Source of the DNA: an uncultured Clostridia bacterium
GTDB taxonomy: Bacteria; Bacillota; Clostridia; Oscillospirales; Acutalibacteraceae
Length of the DNA: 35,964 nt
Assembly: GCA_947567585.1 (NCBI GenBank)
Contig: CANONE010000004.1
Coordinates: 1 to 35,964, forward strand
Direction of reading: 5' to 3'
The position numbers and the translations under genes were made by a program. Shown in pieces: positions 7,001 through 15,443 of this stretch. The first letter of the stretch is position 1. Every line of letters begins with the position of its first letter. The notes under the pieces were generated by a model that worked only from the letters and a program-made list of their open reading frames with translations, was not told where the DNA came from and did no database searches.

Positions 7001-8740
7001 TCACATCAGGACAATCTCTCCGTTGACGACAGTGGCCACAAACTGCCGGGACTCGTTTCGCAGGCGGACCACTTCCCGCTCAAAGACAATTTCCGTACCA
7101 GGATAGGCGACGCCGCATTCTAAGCGCCCGCCATCGGGATCGTCCAAAACGCCCTTTTCCTGAGCCAGCTCGTTCTCCAGGTGCTTCAGCTTGAGCTCCG
7201 CTACAGAAATCCGGGCTTGTATTTTTTGCAAAAGGCTGGTTTTTACCTGGCTTTCCGGCTGGCTTTCCAGCTTCTCCAGCTCTGCGGAAAGCTCCTTAAC
7301 CTCTTTACGCAGAAGAGCCCTCTCGAAATGTGTGCAGGGCTTCCCGCTTAGCTCAATAAGGTTACGGCACTCGGCGGGGGAACCCACCGTCTTGGCCAGA
7401 ATCCGTTTGGCCGCCCAAATCCGCCCGCCCATAATGACGCCGCGGCCTGTATTTACCTGCACTTCCCCATCGCAGTAGACGTTTCCATTGACAATACAGT
7501 CCGCCTGTAAATTCTCCTGGACATGGATGGTGGAATTCTCAATATACTTGGAAAAAACGCTGCGATGGGAGCGAATGACAGTGGTTCCGTCCCCCCAAAT
7601 GCCCTTCACTACCACCAGGTCTCCCCCAGCCTCCACCGCGCTGCCGGCTTCCAGTACGCCGTCCACATGCACGTTTCCCATGGCCCAGACCGTAAAGCCG
7701 CTGAGAACGTCGCCGGCGATGTTCACGTCGCCCAGGAAGTTGATGTCGCCGGTGGAAAAATCCACATTCCCGGGAATATCCATCACAGGCTTTACTTGAA
7801 AGCCGCGCCCGCTGTATTCCACATGTCCGGCAATAGAAGCTATTAGGGAAGCGCCGTCTTCGCTGATTTCCGTATTCTGTCCTTTGGGCAGCGGAACCGC
7901 TTGGCCGCCCTTGGCGGGAATCTCCTGGTCCAGCACCGTGCGCCCGGGCTCTCCCTCGGTGGGCAGAATCAGCCGGCAGATCTCCTCTCCCTGCTTTACG
8001 TTATGAATGAGGTTTAAAGCGGTATAGTCCACCTGGTTGAATTCGTCAGCTTTTAGGATCCGCTCCACCTCTCGGGGGAAATGCTCGATAATATTGCCGT
8101 TTTTTCCGTCAAAGGCCGGTTTTCCTCTGGCAATCAGAAATAGATGGAAATACCGGCGGCCGTCGTGTGGAAGCCGGTCCACAGTCTGCGTTTCTATGCC
8201 GTATACGATGCCCTCCTGCTCCATGGCCCGAGAGAGCATCTCCCGGGAAAGAGGGGCCCCGCCCCGTACCGGCGGAAGCACTAAAACCCAGGCGTACAGC
8301 TTATCCGCTGACAGAAAAAAGCGGGGCAGCGCGTCCAATGGGGGCGGCGCGTCCTCCTGTCCTTCTCCGGGCTGCCCTTTAGAGGCTTTCTTGGGGGCTT
8401 TCCCATTGGCTTCCTTTAAGCGCTTGCCACATACGGTTGACAAAAATGTCGGTATCCTGCCGCTTTCCCGCTGAACCGCCTCCTGGGGAAGGGCGCCGTC
8501 TTCATCCAGACACAGCCGCAGAGCGGGAAGGGAATTCCCCTCCTGCCGGTACAGCTCGTACAGGAGGCCGATAGGATGGCCCTCCGCGATTTCTATCACA
8601 GGGGCGGAAAATCCTTTCCCAACGACAGTCTTAGGGGGATCCGGCTCCGGGTATTCCAGCGAAGGCTCCTGCTCCCGCGCCGGCTCTTTCGCCTGTTTCA
8701 AGCCAAGAAGGAAGGCCGCGACCTTTTCCTTGATTGACAT
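7001..8740 (-). CDS. FapA/DUF342 family polymer-forming protein
   Basis: A 579-residue cytoplasmic protein of the DUF342 (flagellar assembly protein A-like) family. The N-terminal third is poorly conserved with a charged, low-complexity stretch (about 120-140, KAPKKASKGQPGEG). The middle and C-terminal parts show the typical beta-helix with repeated short turns: DIPGNVDFSTGDINFLGDVNIAGDV, EAGGDLVVVKGIWG and MGGRIWAAKRI. A coiled-coil segment (about 480-535, RKEVKELSAELEKLE...) and a terminal beta-strand region follow. Members are linked to flagella, pili or cell-surface structures in some species, but many clostridial members lie far from flagellar genes as here, so the role is open. ATG 8740 has AAGGCGG upstream. 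Confidence 0.8.
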   Translation of the reverse strand: MSIKEKVAAFLLGLKQAKEPAREQEPSLEYPEPDPPKTVVGKGFSAPVIEIAEGHPIGLLYELYRQEGNSLPALRLCLDEDGALPQEAVQRESGRIPTFLSTVCGKRLKEANGKAPKKASKGQPGEGQEDAPPPLDALPRFFLSADKLYAWVLVLPPVRGGAPLSREMLSRAMEQEGIVYGIETQTVDRLPHDGRRYFHLFLIARGKPAFDGKNGNIIEHFPREVERILKADEFNQVDYTALNLIHNVKQGEEICRLILPTEGEPGRTVLDQEIPAKGGQAVPLPKGQNTEISEDGASLIASIAGHVEYSGRGFQVKPVMDIPGNVDFSTGDINFLGDVNIAGDVLSGFTVWAMGNVHVDGVLEAGSAVEAGGDLVVVKGIWGDGTTVIRSHRSVFSKYIENSTIHVQENLQADCIVNGNVYCDGEVQVNTGRGVIMGGRIWAAKRILAKTVGSPAECRNLIELSGKPCTHFERALLRKEVKELSAELEKLESQPESQVKTSLLQKIQARISVAELKLKHLENELAQEKGVLDDPDGGRLECGVAYPGTEIVFEREVVRLRNESRQFVATVVNGEIVLM

Positions 8741-8862
8741 CTGTAACGCCGCCTTTTCTAAAATAATAGTGGTGTGGTATATTGTGTCTGTAGGTTATGC
8801 ATACAGGTTCTTAGTATAGCGGGCTGGGTCTGATATATAGGCGGAAGGGGCAAAGAAAATTT

Positions 8863-10047
8863 CTATGGAAGCAGTTGGTTATAAATGCTGTCCACCGCCC
8901 CGCCCTTTAGATAGACTCTGGGCACCCGTTTGGACAAGGCGCAGACCACCTCGTAATGAATGGTCCCTTCCCAAGAGGCCAGCTGAGCCGCAGTGATTTC
9001 CTCCCCCGCGTCCCTGCCGATCAGCGTAACCCGCTGGCCAATGGAAACCTCCGGCAGGCCGGTGACGTCGGCCATTAGCTGGTCCATGCAGACGCGCCCC
9101 AGCACCGGGCAGCGGCGGCCCTGGATCAATACCTGGGCCCCCCGCAGGGTGCGGGAGTACCCGTCCGCATACCCTACAGGGATTGTGGCCACCCGCATCT
9201 CCCGGTCCGCCGTAAAGGTGCGTCCATAGCTGATAACCGTGCCGGGCCGCACGGTTTTCACATGGGAGACCACCGAGCGCAGCGACAGCACCGGCCGCAG
9301 CTCCGGCTGACGCCGCAGCTGCCGGGAGGGCTTCAGGCCGTAGAGCACCACCCCGGCCCGGACCATGTCCAGATGGGACAGGGGGTAGTCGAAAATGGCG
9401 GCGGAATTGGCGCAGTGGCGCAGTGGGAAGACCAGCCCCTCCCGGATCAGGGCCTCGCTCATCTCCTTAAAGCAGCCAAACTGCCGCATAGTAAAGGCGT
9501 CGCCCCCCGCGCCCTCGTCGGCGGAGGCAAAATGGGTAAAAATTCCCTCGGGAACCAGCCCGGGAAGCGTACAAGCGGCCTTCACCTCCTGAACGGCTCC
9601 TTCGTCCCGGTTGATATCCTGAAAGTAAAAGCCCAGGCGGCTCATGCCTGTGTCAATTTTTATGTGAATCTTCACCCTTACCCCGGCCCTTACGGCGTTT
9701 TCCGAAAGCGCCCGGGCGTACTCCGTGGAGTAAACGCATTGGGAAATATTCCCCAGGGCCAGGGCCTCCGCCTCTTCCGGGGGGGTAAAGCCCAGCACCA
9801 GCAGCGGCCGGGTTACGCCCCCCTGCCGCAGCTGAAGGGCCTCTTCCAAATTGGATACGGCGAACCACCGCGCCCCCAGCTCCTCCAGCTCCCTGGATAC
9901 CCGCTGGGCTCCGTGGCCGTAGCAGTCCGCCTTTACCACGCAGCAAACCGCCGCCTGGGGGCTGGCCGCCTTACGCACCGCCTGGTAATTGTGGGCCAAG
10001 GCGTCCAAATCTATCTCCGCCCATGTTCTGCGCAAAATCTCTTTCAT
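8863..10047 (-). CDS. alr: Alanine racemase
   Basis: A 394-residue PLP enzyme of normal length that converts L-alanine to D-alanine for peptidoglycan precursors. The PLP lysine lies in VVKADCYGHG (Lys39). The second catalytic base is Tyr274 in ISYGRTFTADR, and the C-terminal beta-domain shows VGYADGYSR and GRVCMDQLMADV. HIKIDTGMSRLG (128-139) is another family block. ATG 10047 has AGGAGG eight bases ahead. It is transcribed from its own strong promoter across a 100-base leader that holds a partial copy of the leader repeat described below and a stem formed by gcagatgagg/cctcgtctgc-like arms. It is divergent from rimO. Confidence 0.95.
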   Translation of the reverse strand: MKEILRRTWAEIDLDALAHNYQAVRKAASPQAAVCCVVKADCYGHGAQRVSRELEELGARWFAVSNLEEALQLRQGGVTRPLLVLGFTPPEEAEALALGNISQCVYSTEYARALSENAVRAGVRVKIHIKIDTGMSRLGFYFQDINRDEGAVQEVKAACTLPGLVPEGIFTHFASADEGAGGDAFTMRQFGCFKEMSEALIREGLVFPLRHCANSAAIFDYPLSHLDMVRAGVVLYGLKPSRQLRRQPELRPVLSLRSVVSHVKTVRPGTVISYGRTFTADREMRVATIPVGYADGYSRTLRGAQVLIQGRRCPVLGRVCMDQLMADVTGLPEVSIGQRVTLIGRDAGEEITAAQLASWEGTIHYEVVCALSKRVPRVYLKGGAVDSIYNQLLP

Positions 10048-10064
10048 GTGGTCCTCCTGGAGGT

Positions 10065-10083
10065 TAAGGTCGTGGGGCTCTGG
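10065..10083 (-). repeat. Truncated copy of the two-hairpin leader repeat ahead of alr
   Basis: On the minus strand cagagccccacgacctta matches the 3' half of hairpin II plus the following GACCTTA of the tgt copy (15195-15211). The first arm and hairpin I are replaced by other sequence. Same orientation and same distance to a start codon as the full copies. Confidence 0.5.
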
Positions 10084-10145
10084 CCTCGTCTGCCGGCTGG
10101 GCCGGTTCGCAGATGAGGGAAACTCCGGATGTGTGCTTTGCGAAC

Positions 10146-10174
10146 ATTATAACATAGATTTCCGCCCCTTGCAA
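10146..10174 (-). promoter_or_regulatory. alr promoter
   Basis: Minus strand TTGCAA (10169-10174), 17-base spacer, TATAAT (10146-10151). The 44 bases from the -10 box into the leader (10108-10151) match 24489-24532 upstream of the glycosyltransferase gene at 38 of 44 positions. Confidence 0.85.
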
Positions 10175-10319
10175 CACCGTGAATCACCCATTGCAATCTG
10201 CCCTTACGGGGTTTGGACAACAGCGGGGGATTTTCATTTTTCCAGACTGGCCGCAGGATTCTAGACACACGCTTTATCGCGCTAACTTGGATAAACATCC
10301 CAAAAAACTCTGAAATAGC

Positions 10320-10348
10320 TTGTACTGAGGGTTCCGATATGCTATTAT
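10320..10348 (+). promoter_or_regulatory. Probable rimO-pgsA promoter
   Basis: TTGTAC (10320-10325), 17-base spacer, TATTAT (10343-10348). This leaves a leader of about 140 bases before ATG 10498. I see no known riboswitch in it. Together with the alr promoter it accounts for the 450-base gap 10048-10497. Confidence 0.55.
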
Positions 10349-10497
10349 TATTCCTATAGCATACCAAAGCTCCCTTTCTCAATAGGTAAGAGGAGCCGGG
10401 CCCAATATGAGCGCTGCTATACCGAAGCCGGCGGTCTTATATGCGCCGCTTTTCCTATTGCAAAAATTATAAAACATCAACCTTGGAGGACAAAGAT

Positions 10498-11829
10498 ATG
10501 CCTGTAAAAGTGGGAATGATCAGCCTGGGCTGCGCCAAAAACCAGGTGGACGGCGAGGTCTTTATGGCCAAGCTGAAAGCGGCGGGTTTTGAGCTGGTGG
10601 ACGACGTGGCCATGGCGGATGTGGCCATTGTCAACACCTGCGGCTTTATTGACAGCGCTAAAAAGGAGTCCATCGACGAGATTTTGGAGCTGAGCCTTTT
10701 GAAAAAGGAAGGGCGCATCAAAAAGCTGGTGGCTACGGGATGTCTGGCAGAGCGCTACCAAGAGGATATGCGCAGGGAAATCCCCGAGCTGGACGGCGTG
10801 CTGGGCATTGGGGCCAACGCGGATCCCGCCGCTTATATAGGGCGGCTGCTGGAGGAAGGCACCGTGGAGGCTTTCCCCCAAAAGGACCGGCTTCCCCTAT
10901 GCGGAGAGCGGGAGCTGACCACCCCCAGCTGGTCCGCCTACCTGAAGATTGCCGAGGGCTGCGACAACCGCTGTTCCTACTGCGCCATCCCCTACATTCG
11001 GGGGCGCTACCGGAGCCGCACTATGGAGAGCATTGAGGAGGAAGCCCGGGCCCTGGCGGCGAATGGAGCCAAGGAGTTGGTACTGATCGCCCAAGATACC
11101 ACAAAATATGGGATAGACCTCTATGGCAGATACTCTCTGGCGGCGCTTCTCCGGCGGCTCTGTCAAATTGACGGCGTGCGCTGGCTGCGGGTGCTGTACT
11201 GCTACCCCGACGCCATTACAGACGAGCTCTTGGACGTCATGGCCCAGGAGGAAAAGGTGTTGCCCTATATTGACCTGCCCCTACAGCACTGCGCGGGGCC
11301 GGTGCTGAAAGCCATGAACCGCCGGGGGGACCGGGCCTCGCTTACGGCGCTGATTGAGAAGATCCGGGCGCGGGTGCCGGGGGTCATTCTGCGCACCACG
11401 CTGATTACCGGCTTTCCCGGAGAAACCCAAGAGGATTTCCAGGAGCTGGCGGAGTTTGTAAAGGAAATCCGCTTTGACAGGCTGGGCTGCTTCACCTATT
11501 CCCAAGAGGAGGGCACCCCGGCGGCGGAGCTTCCCGGCCAGCTGGACCAAGAGGAGAAGGAGCGCCGGGCGGAGATTATCGCCGAGAGCCAAATGGACAT
11601 TGCCGAAAACAAAGCGGAGGCGCTCATCGGAAAGACCTTCCCGGTGCTGGTGGAGGGCTTTGACCGGTATGCCGAGTGTTGGTTCGGCCGGTCCTATATG
11701 GACGCGCCGGATGTGGACGGAAAGATTTTCTTTACCGTAAAGGACCGCCGCCCGGTACTGGGGCAGTTTACGGACGTAGTGGTCGAGGACTGTATGGACG
11801 GTGACCTGACCGGCCGCATGGCAGATTAA
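10498..11829 (+). CDS. rimO: Ribosomal protein S12 methylthiotransferase RimO
   Basis: A 443-residue radical-SAM enzyme that adds a methylthio group to the conserved aspartate of ribosomal protein S12. The N-terminal UPF0004 domain has the three iron-sulfur cysteines Cys12 (LGCAKNQVD), Cys48 (NTCGFI) and Cys82 (TGCLAER). The radical-SAM cluster is GCDNRCSYC (Cys155, Cys159, Cys162). A TRAM domain lies at the C-terminus. The SLGCAKNQVD start and IDSAKKESID distinguish RimO from MiaB. I take ATG 10498 (MPVKVG) with GGAGG at good spacing rather than upstream in-frame starts. pgsA follows after 17 bases, so they form an operon, a common pair in Firmicutes. Confidence 0.95.
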   Translation: MPVKVGMISLGCAKNQVDGEVFMAKLKAAGFELVDDVAMADVAIVNTCGFIDSAKKESIDEILELSLLKKEGRIKKLVATGCLAERYQEDMRREIPELDGVLGIGANADPAAYIGRLLEEGTVEAFPQKDRLPLCGERELTTPSWSAYLKIAEGCDNRCSYCAIPYIRGRYRSRTMESIEEEARALAANGAKELVLIAQDTTKYGIDLYGRYSLAALLRRLCQIDGVRWLRVLYCYPDAITDELLDVMAQEEKVLPYIDLPLQHCAGPVLKAMNRRGDRASLTALIEKIRARVPGVILRTTLITGFPGETQEDFQELAEFVKEIRFDRLGCFTYSQEEGTPAAELPGQLDQEEKERRAEIIAESQMDIAENKAEALIGKTFPVLVEGFDRYAECWFGRSYMDAPDVDGKIFFTVKDRRPVLGQFTDVVVEDCMDGDLTGRMAD

Positions 11830-11846
11830 TAAGGAGGCGTTTCCCC

Positions 11847-12422
11847 TTGAAGCTGAATCTTCCCAATCAATTAACTTTGCTGCGGGTAGCGCTGGTGCCG
11901 GTGTTCATGGTGTTCGCCGCTATTTCCCACTATGGCCAGGGAGATTTCAACCCGCTGTGGTCCCTGGCGGCGGGGGCGGTGTTCGCCGTGGCCAGTTTGA
12001 CGGATTTCCTGGACGGATATCTGGCCCGGAAAAACAATTTGGTCACCGACTTCGGCAAGTTCGCCGACCCGCTGGCAGACAAGATGCTTACCACGGCGGC
12101 CTTTATCTACATGGTGGTAGACGGCGTATGCAGCCCGGTGGTGCTGGCGGCGGTGCTGTTCCGGGAGTTCGCGGTGGCGGGCATCCGGATGCTGGCGGCG
12201 GCCGGACAAAAAGTCATTGCCGCCAATATGTGGGGCAAGGTAAAGACCGTGCTGCAAATGCTGAGCATTCTCTTTTACTACTTTGCGGCGGCCCTTTCCA
12301 GCGCCACAGATATCCCAGCCGTATCCCTGATCACGCAGGTCCTCTGCTGGGCCGTGGCGGTGGTGACGGTGGTCTCGGGGGCCATATACATCAAGGATAA
12401 TGTGGGCGCGATAAAGGGATAG
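11847..12422 (+). CDS. pgsA: CDP-diacylglycerol--glycerol-3-phosphate 3-phosphatidyltransferase
   Basis: A 191-residue integral membrane enzyme that makes phosphatidylglycerophosphate, the first committed step to phosphatidylglycerol and cardiolipin. The CDP-alcohol phosphotransferase signature DG(x)2AR(x)8G(x)3D(x)3D is intact at residues 56-78 (Asp56, Gly57, Ala60, Arg61, Gly70, Asp74, Asp78). About five hydrophobic segments surround it. The start is TTG 11847, ten bases after AAGGAGG (11831-11837). Second gene of the rimO operon. Confidence 0.93.
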   Translation: MKLNLPNQLTLLRVALVPVFMVFAAISHYGQGDFNPLWSLAAGAVFAVASLTDFLDGYLARKNNLVTDFGKFADPLADKMLTTAAFIYMVVDGVCSPVVLAAVLFREFAVAGIRMLAAAGQKVIAANMWGKVKTVLQMLSILFYYFAAALSSATDIPAVSLITQVLCWAVAVVTVVSGAIYIKDNVGAIKG

Positions 12423-12442
12423 AGAAGGGTCGCGCCCGCCGG

Positions 12443-12490
12443 AAAAAGCTGTCCGCGTTCCGCAAGAGACACGGCGCTTTTTCTTTTTTT
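12443..12490 (+). terminator. Possible terminator of the rimO-pgsA operon
   Basis: AAAAAGC (12443-12449) pairs with GCTTTTT (12476-12482) around a partly paired loop, followed by C and seven T (12484-12490). A second inverted repeat, GGGCGCGA/TCGCGCCC (12404-12411, 12430-12437), spans the pgsA stop codon. Confidence 0.45.
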
Positions 12491-12521
12491 GCAGTGGTAG
12501 TGCGACCTGTTTTGTACGGTT

Positions 12522-12741
12522 CTGACGGACAAGGGCTACACCGCCGTCCCAGCCGCCGATGCATAGCCGCCTTGATGTGCTGGACAGCGCCAATATTGAC
12601 TTGATCGTTTCTGATGTAATGATGCCCCGAATGGACGGCTTTGAAAGGACAAGGGAACTGCGGGACGCTGGGTACACCATGCCGATCCTGATGATTACGG
12701 CCAAGGAGAGCGCCTCCGATAAAGTCAGACATACGCTTTAA
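12522..12741 (+). pseudogene. Broken response-regulator receiver domain
   Basis: Residue strings typical of an OmpR-type receiver domain are present but in two frames. LTDKGYTAVPAADA is read from 12522. A shift of one base then gives LDVLDSANIDLIVSDVMMPR and the following MDGFERTRELRDAG (from 12559) up to MLITAKESASDK, with the phospho-acceptor Asp in VSDVMM. The N-terminal acidic pocket, the last third of the receiver and the whole DNA-binding domain are missing. This is a decayed fragment of a two-component regulator, probably carried in by a mobile element. The stretch 12742-12873 holds nothing I can assign. Confidence 0.75.
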
Positions 12742-12873
12742 CTTTTGGTCTGATATGAGACAGGAAGTGGCAGGCATAGCTCTATCGGGCCCTCAGACGC
12801 GCCACAAGGGGGCTCTATGGTGTTGATAATTTTTCCAAAACCAGCAAAAGCGCGTTTAAGGGCTATTACAGGC

Positions 12874-12908
12874 AAAAAGAGAGGGGCGCCCATTCAAGAC
12901 ATCCCCTC
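12874..12908 (-). terminator. Terminator of the toxin-antitoxin operon
   Basis: Minus-strand arms GAGGGG (12903-12908) and CCCCTC (12881-12886) with a 16-base loop, then tctTTTT (12874-12880), nine bases beyond the toxin stop codon. Confidence 0.55.
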
Positions 12909-12916
12909 CCAGGCTA

Positions 12917-13186
12917 TCAGCTGAACAAATCAGAATGTGTGCCGGTACGGTATAGCATGAGCTCATCCCCCTCTACCCGGTAGATCAGCAGCCCATCCGG
13001 GGCCAGGTGGCACTCCTGGTGCCCAGCCCAGTTGCCAAAGAGTGTGTGGTCGCGGTTCTGGGGAGGCAAAGCGGCAGGAATACGCAGGGTGTTCACTGCA
13101 GCGGTTAAAAGGTCCAGATTGCAGCCCCGCTTGACGCAGCGCCTCAAGTCCCGCCGGTATTGGGCATTTTCCACGACTTCCAGCAT
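12917..13186 (-). CDS. YafQ-family mRNA interferase toxin
   Basis: An 89-residue RelE/ParE-superfamily toxin of the YafQ group, ribosome-dependent mRNA endonucleases. YRRDLRRCVKRG near residue 9 and GNWAGHQECHLAPDGLLIYRV near 50-70 match the family, as does the terminal YRTGTHSDLF with its catalytic His. The usual PDWLLIY motif reads PDGLLIY, with Trp replaced by Gly; the adjacent Asp, important for catalysis in YafQ, is kept. The start ATG 13186 lies two bases after the antitoxin stop. Last gene of a three-gene operon. Confidence 0.87.
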   Translation of the reverse strand: MLEVVENAQYRRDLRRCVKRGCNLDLLTAAVNTLRIPAALPPQNRDHTLFGNWAGHQECHLAPDGLLIYRVEGDELMLYRTGTHSDLFS

Positions 13187-13188
13187 GG

Positions 13189-13413
13189 TTACTCGTCTTC
13201 CTCATCCAGGATATGCTTCCACAAGTCCTCTGTGCTGCCGGTCCAGTGCTCACCCCCGCCGCTTTCCAGTTCCTTAATGGCGGCTATGGTAGCGGCGTTG
13301 GGGGTCTCGTCCATTTCATCGGCGGTCAAACCCTGTACATAGGCCAGCACATAGCCCATTTTGTACTCGGGTACGTTGCCCAGTAGAGCAATGACTTTTT
13401 CTCTGTTACTCAT
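13189..13413 (-). CDS. Antitoxin with RelB/DinJ-like toxin-binding C-terminus
   Basis: A 74-residue acidic protein starting at ATG 13413 (MSNREKVIALLG) with AGGAGG upstream; a longer frame from 13449 lacks such a site. The C-terminal half (NAATIAAIKELESGG ... WTGSTEDLWKHILDEEDE) resembles the toxin-wrapping tail of RelB/DinJ antitoxins. The N-terminal half (MSNREKVIALLGNVPEYKMG) is not the usual ribbon-helix-helix. Its start overlaps the stop of the upstream gene by eight bases and the toxin follows at once, so all three should be co-translated. Confidence 0.72.
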   Translation of the reverse strand: MSNREKVIALLGNVPEYKMGYVLAYVQGLTADEMDETPNAATIAAIKELESGGGEHWTGSTEDLWKHILDEEDE

Positions 13414-13609
13414 GGGCTGTACCTCCTTTGTCGCGGTCCATCGTTTCATCTATGGCCCGGTTCACAAAGCCGTTGACGCTCTCCCCCTGGGCCTGGGCGT
13501 GGGCTTGTATTACAGCCTTGCGGCCTTTGGGCATTCGTATCTGAAAAACGTCATAATTTTCTTTGATGTACTTGCTTACGGCTCTCTGCTGCGCTTTTGA
13601 CGCTGGCAT
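13406..13609 (-). CDS. Ribbon-helix-helix (Arc-type) DNA-binding protein of the toxin-antitoxin operon
   Basis: A 67-residue basic protein. FQIRMPKGRKAVIQAHAQAQ followed by GESVNGFVNRAIDETMDRD has the strand-helix-helix pattern of Arc/MetJ-type repressors, which bind DNA as dimers. ATG 13609 follows AGGGAGG. A CATAAT box (13637-13642, minus) lies 28 bases upstream and may be the promoter the protein represses. It overlaps the antitoxin gene by eight bases. I infer that it supplies the autoregulatory DNA-binding function usually built into DinJ. Confidence 0.72.
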   Translation of the reverse strand: MPASKAQQRAVSKYIKENYDVFQIRMPKGRKAVIQAHAQAQGESVNGFVNRAIDETMDRDKGGTAHE

Positions 13610-13779
13610 TTATTCTGCCTCCCTTCTCTTGTCCCCATTATGCCAAAAAAAGGGGCCGAGAACACCCCGCCCCCTTATGTCCTACTCCTGCTCTTTGCTT
13701 TCTTCTGCGAAGGTGATACTGCACGCCTTGACCTTTTCCCTGGAAAGCGACGAGTGGGCAGACCGTCCTAAAGCTGGCC

Positions 13780-14016
13780 TTGCCTCCCCAGCAGTGCTAT
13801 GCCGCTATGCAAAAGATTCTGGGCCACTATGCCCGGGTAGTGCGCAAGCGAAAACTACGCCAATACGATTTGCCTAGTGAACAGAATTTCATGCGAGAAG
13901 TGGGGCAACTCCTGTGCGAGTGCTACCGAATGGGAGCCGCCGGGGAGCCAATCCCTTTTGCAGGGGATTTTAAGGCAGAGCCTAAAGAGATAGCGCGAAA
14001 GCTGGTAAACCGTTAG
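13780..14016 (+). pseudogene. Unrecognised remnant ORF
   Basis: A frame ending LPSEQNFMREVGQLLCECYR ... AEPKEIARKLVNR at TAG 14014-14016 looks like real protein over about 75 residues, with LALPPQQCYAAMQKIL just before it, but it has no proper start (TTG 13780 without a ribosome site) and no continuation upstream. I do not recognise it. On the minus strand over 13684-13755 a short frame (SREKVKACSITFAEE then SKEQE) also looks like a protein C-terminus. Together they suggest the edge of a decayed mobile element. The stretch 13643-13780 holds nothing else I can assign. Confidence 0.35.
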
Positions 14017-14034
14017 ACCCGGCGCCCTGCGGCC

Positions 14035-15165
14035 TTAAATCCTCCGCCCTAGCTTTTCGACGTTTTCGTTGTAGAAGGAGGCAAAGCGGTCTTGGTCCAA
14101 AGCGGCGCGGATATCCTCCAGCAGATGGTTGTAAAAGTAGAGATTATGCATGACCATCAGCCGCATGGCCAGCATTTCGCCGGCCTTAAACAGGTGGTGG
14201 ATGTAAGCCCTGGTGTGCTTTTGGCACACGGGGCAGCCGCATTCCTCATCAATAGGCGCTTCATCCAGGGCGTATTTGGCGTTGTGCAAATTCCGGCAGC
14301 CCGCATGGGTGAAAGCGTGGCCGTGGCGGGCGTTGCGGGTAGGCATCACGCAGTCGAAAAGGTCGACGCCCCGGCGGACGCCCTCCAGAATATTCACCGG
14401 CGTCCCCACGCCCATGAGGTAGCGGATTTTGTCCCGGGGGCAGTGGGGCTCAACGGCCTCCAGCACCGCGTACATCTCCTCTGTGGGCTCGCCCACCGCC
14501 AGCCCGCCAATGCCGTAGCCGTCCAAATCCATATCCGCAATGCGTTTCATATGCTCCACCCGCAGGTCCAGGTAGGTACAGCCCTGGTTGATGCCAAACA
14601 GCATCTGCCGGGGATTGATCGCGTCTGGCAGGGCGTTCAGCCGGGCCATCTCCCTCTGGCAGCGTTCCAGCCAGCGGGTGGTACGGGCGCAGGAGCTTTT
14701 GGCGTACTCGTACTCCGCCGGGTTTTCCACGCACTCGTCAAAGGCCATGGCAATGGTGGAGCCCAGGTTGGACTGAATGCGCATGCTCTCTTCCGGACCC
14801 ATAAAGATCTTCCGCCCGTCAATGTGCGAGGCAAAGGCGACCCCTTCCTCCCGGATATTCCGAAGCTTTGAGAGCGAGAACACCTGAAAGCCCCCGCTGT
14901 CGGTAAGGACGGGCCCTTCCCAGCCGGTAAACTTCCGCACGCCCCCCAGCGCCCGGACCGTCTCGTCCCCCGGCCGCAGGTGAAGGTGGTAGGTGTTGCA
15001 TAGCTGCACCTGGCAGCCCAGCTCCCGCAAATCATAGGCCGACACCGCCCCCTTAATGGCCCCGGCGGTGGCCACATTCATAAACCCCGGGGTCTGCACT
15101 GTGCCATGAACCGTCGCAAACTCTCCCCGCCTGGCCGCTCCCTCTGTCTTTATCAACGTATACAT
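14035..15165 (-). CDS. tgt: Queuine/preQ1 tRNA-ribosyltransferase
   Basis: A 376-residue enzyme that swaps guanine 34 of GUN-anticodon tRNAs for preQ1. SDSGGFQVFSLS-type motif at 89-99 contains the general base Asp89. The nucleophile is Asp271 in VDLFDCVMPTRNARHG. Zinc is bound by CGCPVC with a distal His (Cys309, Cys311, Cys314, His340), correctly spaced. The start ATG 15165 has AGGAAGGAG upstream. The leader is a full copy of the two-hairpin repeat. No queuosine synthesis genes are nearby. Confidence 0.95.
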   Translation of the reverse strand: MYTLIKTEGAARRGEFATVHGTVQTPGFMNVATAGAIKGAVSAYDLRELGCQVQLCNTYHLHLRPGDETVRALGGVRKFTGWEGPVLTDSGGFQVFSLSKLRNIREEGVAFASHIDGRKIFMGPEESMRIQSNLGSTIAMAFDECVENPAEYEYAKSSCARTTRWLERCQREMARLNALPDAINPRQMLFGINQGCTYLDLRVEHMKRIADMDLDGYGIGGLAVGEPTEEMYAVLEAVEPHCPRDKIRYLMGVGTPVNILEGVRRGVDLFDCVMPTRNARHGHAFTHAGCRNLHNAKYALDEAPIDEECGCPVCQKHTRAYIHHLFKAGEMLAMRLMVMHNLYFYNHLLEDIRAALDQDRFASFYNENVEKLGRRI

Positions 15166-15194
15166 TGGGTGGTGCTGCTCCTTCCTCTAAGGTC

Positions 15195-15235
15195 GTAGGG
15201 CTCTGCCCTACAACCCGCCACTTTTGAAAAAGTGG
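15195..15235 (-). repeat. Two-hairpin leader repeat, copy A (upstream of tgt)
   Basis: In minus orientation: hairpin I ccacttttt-type arms CCACTTT/AAAGTGG (15218-15235), linker CGGGTT, hairpin II gtagggcagagccctac (15195-15211), then GACCTTAG and the tgt ribosome site. It is the end of a longer stretch (15176-15446) that is similar over its whole length to the gap upstream of the pyridoxal kinase gene. Confidence 0.8.
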
Positions 15236-15443
15236 ACAAAACTTTTTATCCGAATTTTGTCGATTCCGTACCGGTAGCTGCTGCCTCGCGGCCGAAAGCC
15301 CCATCTACCAAAAACCTTTAGGGCGCACCTCTACCCAACTGCCAGTTAGAGAGAGCCCCGGTAGCATCTAACGGACCGCGCTGGCTCAGCTGGCAAGTTC
15401 CCCACCATCGAGGGCGCCGCTTTGCCCGACCCCGCGAAGTGGG

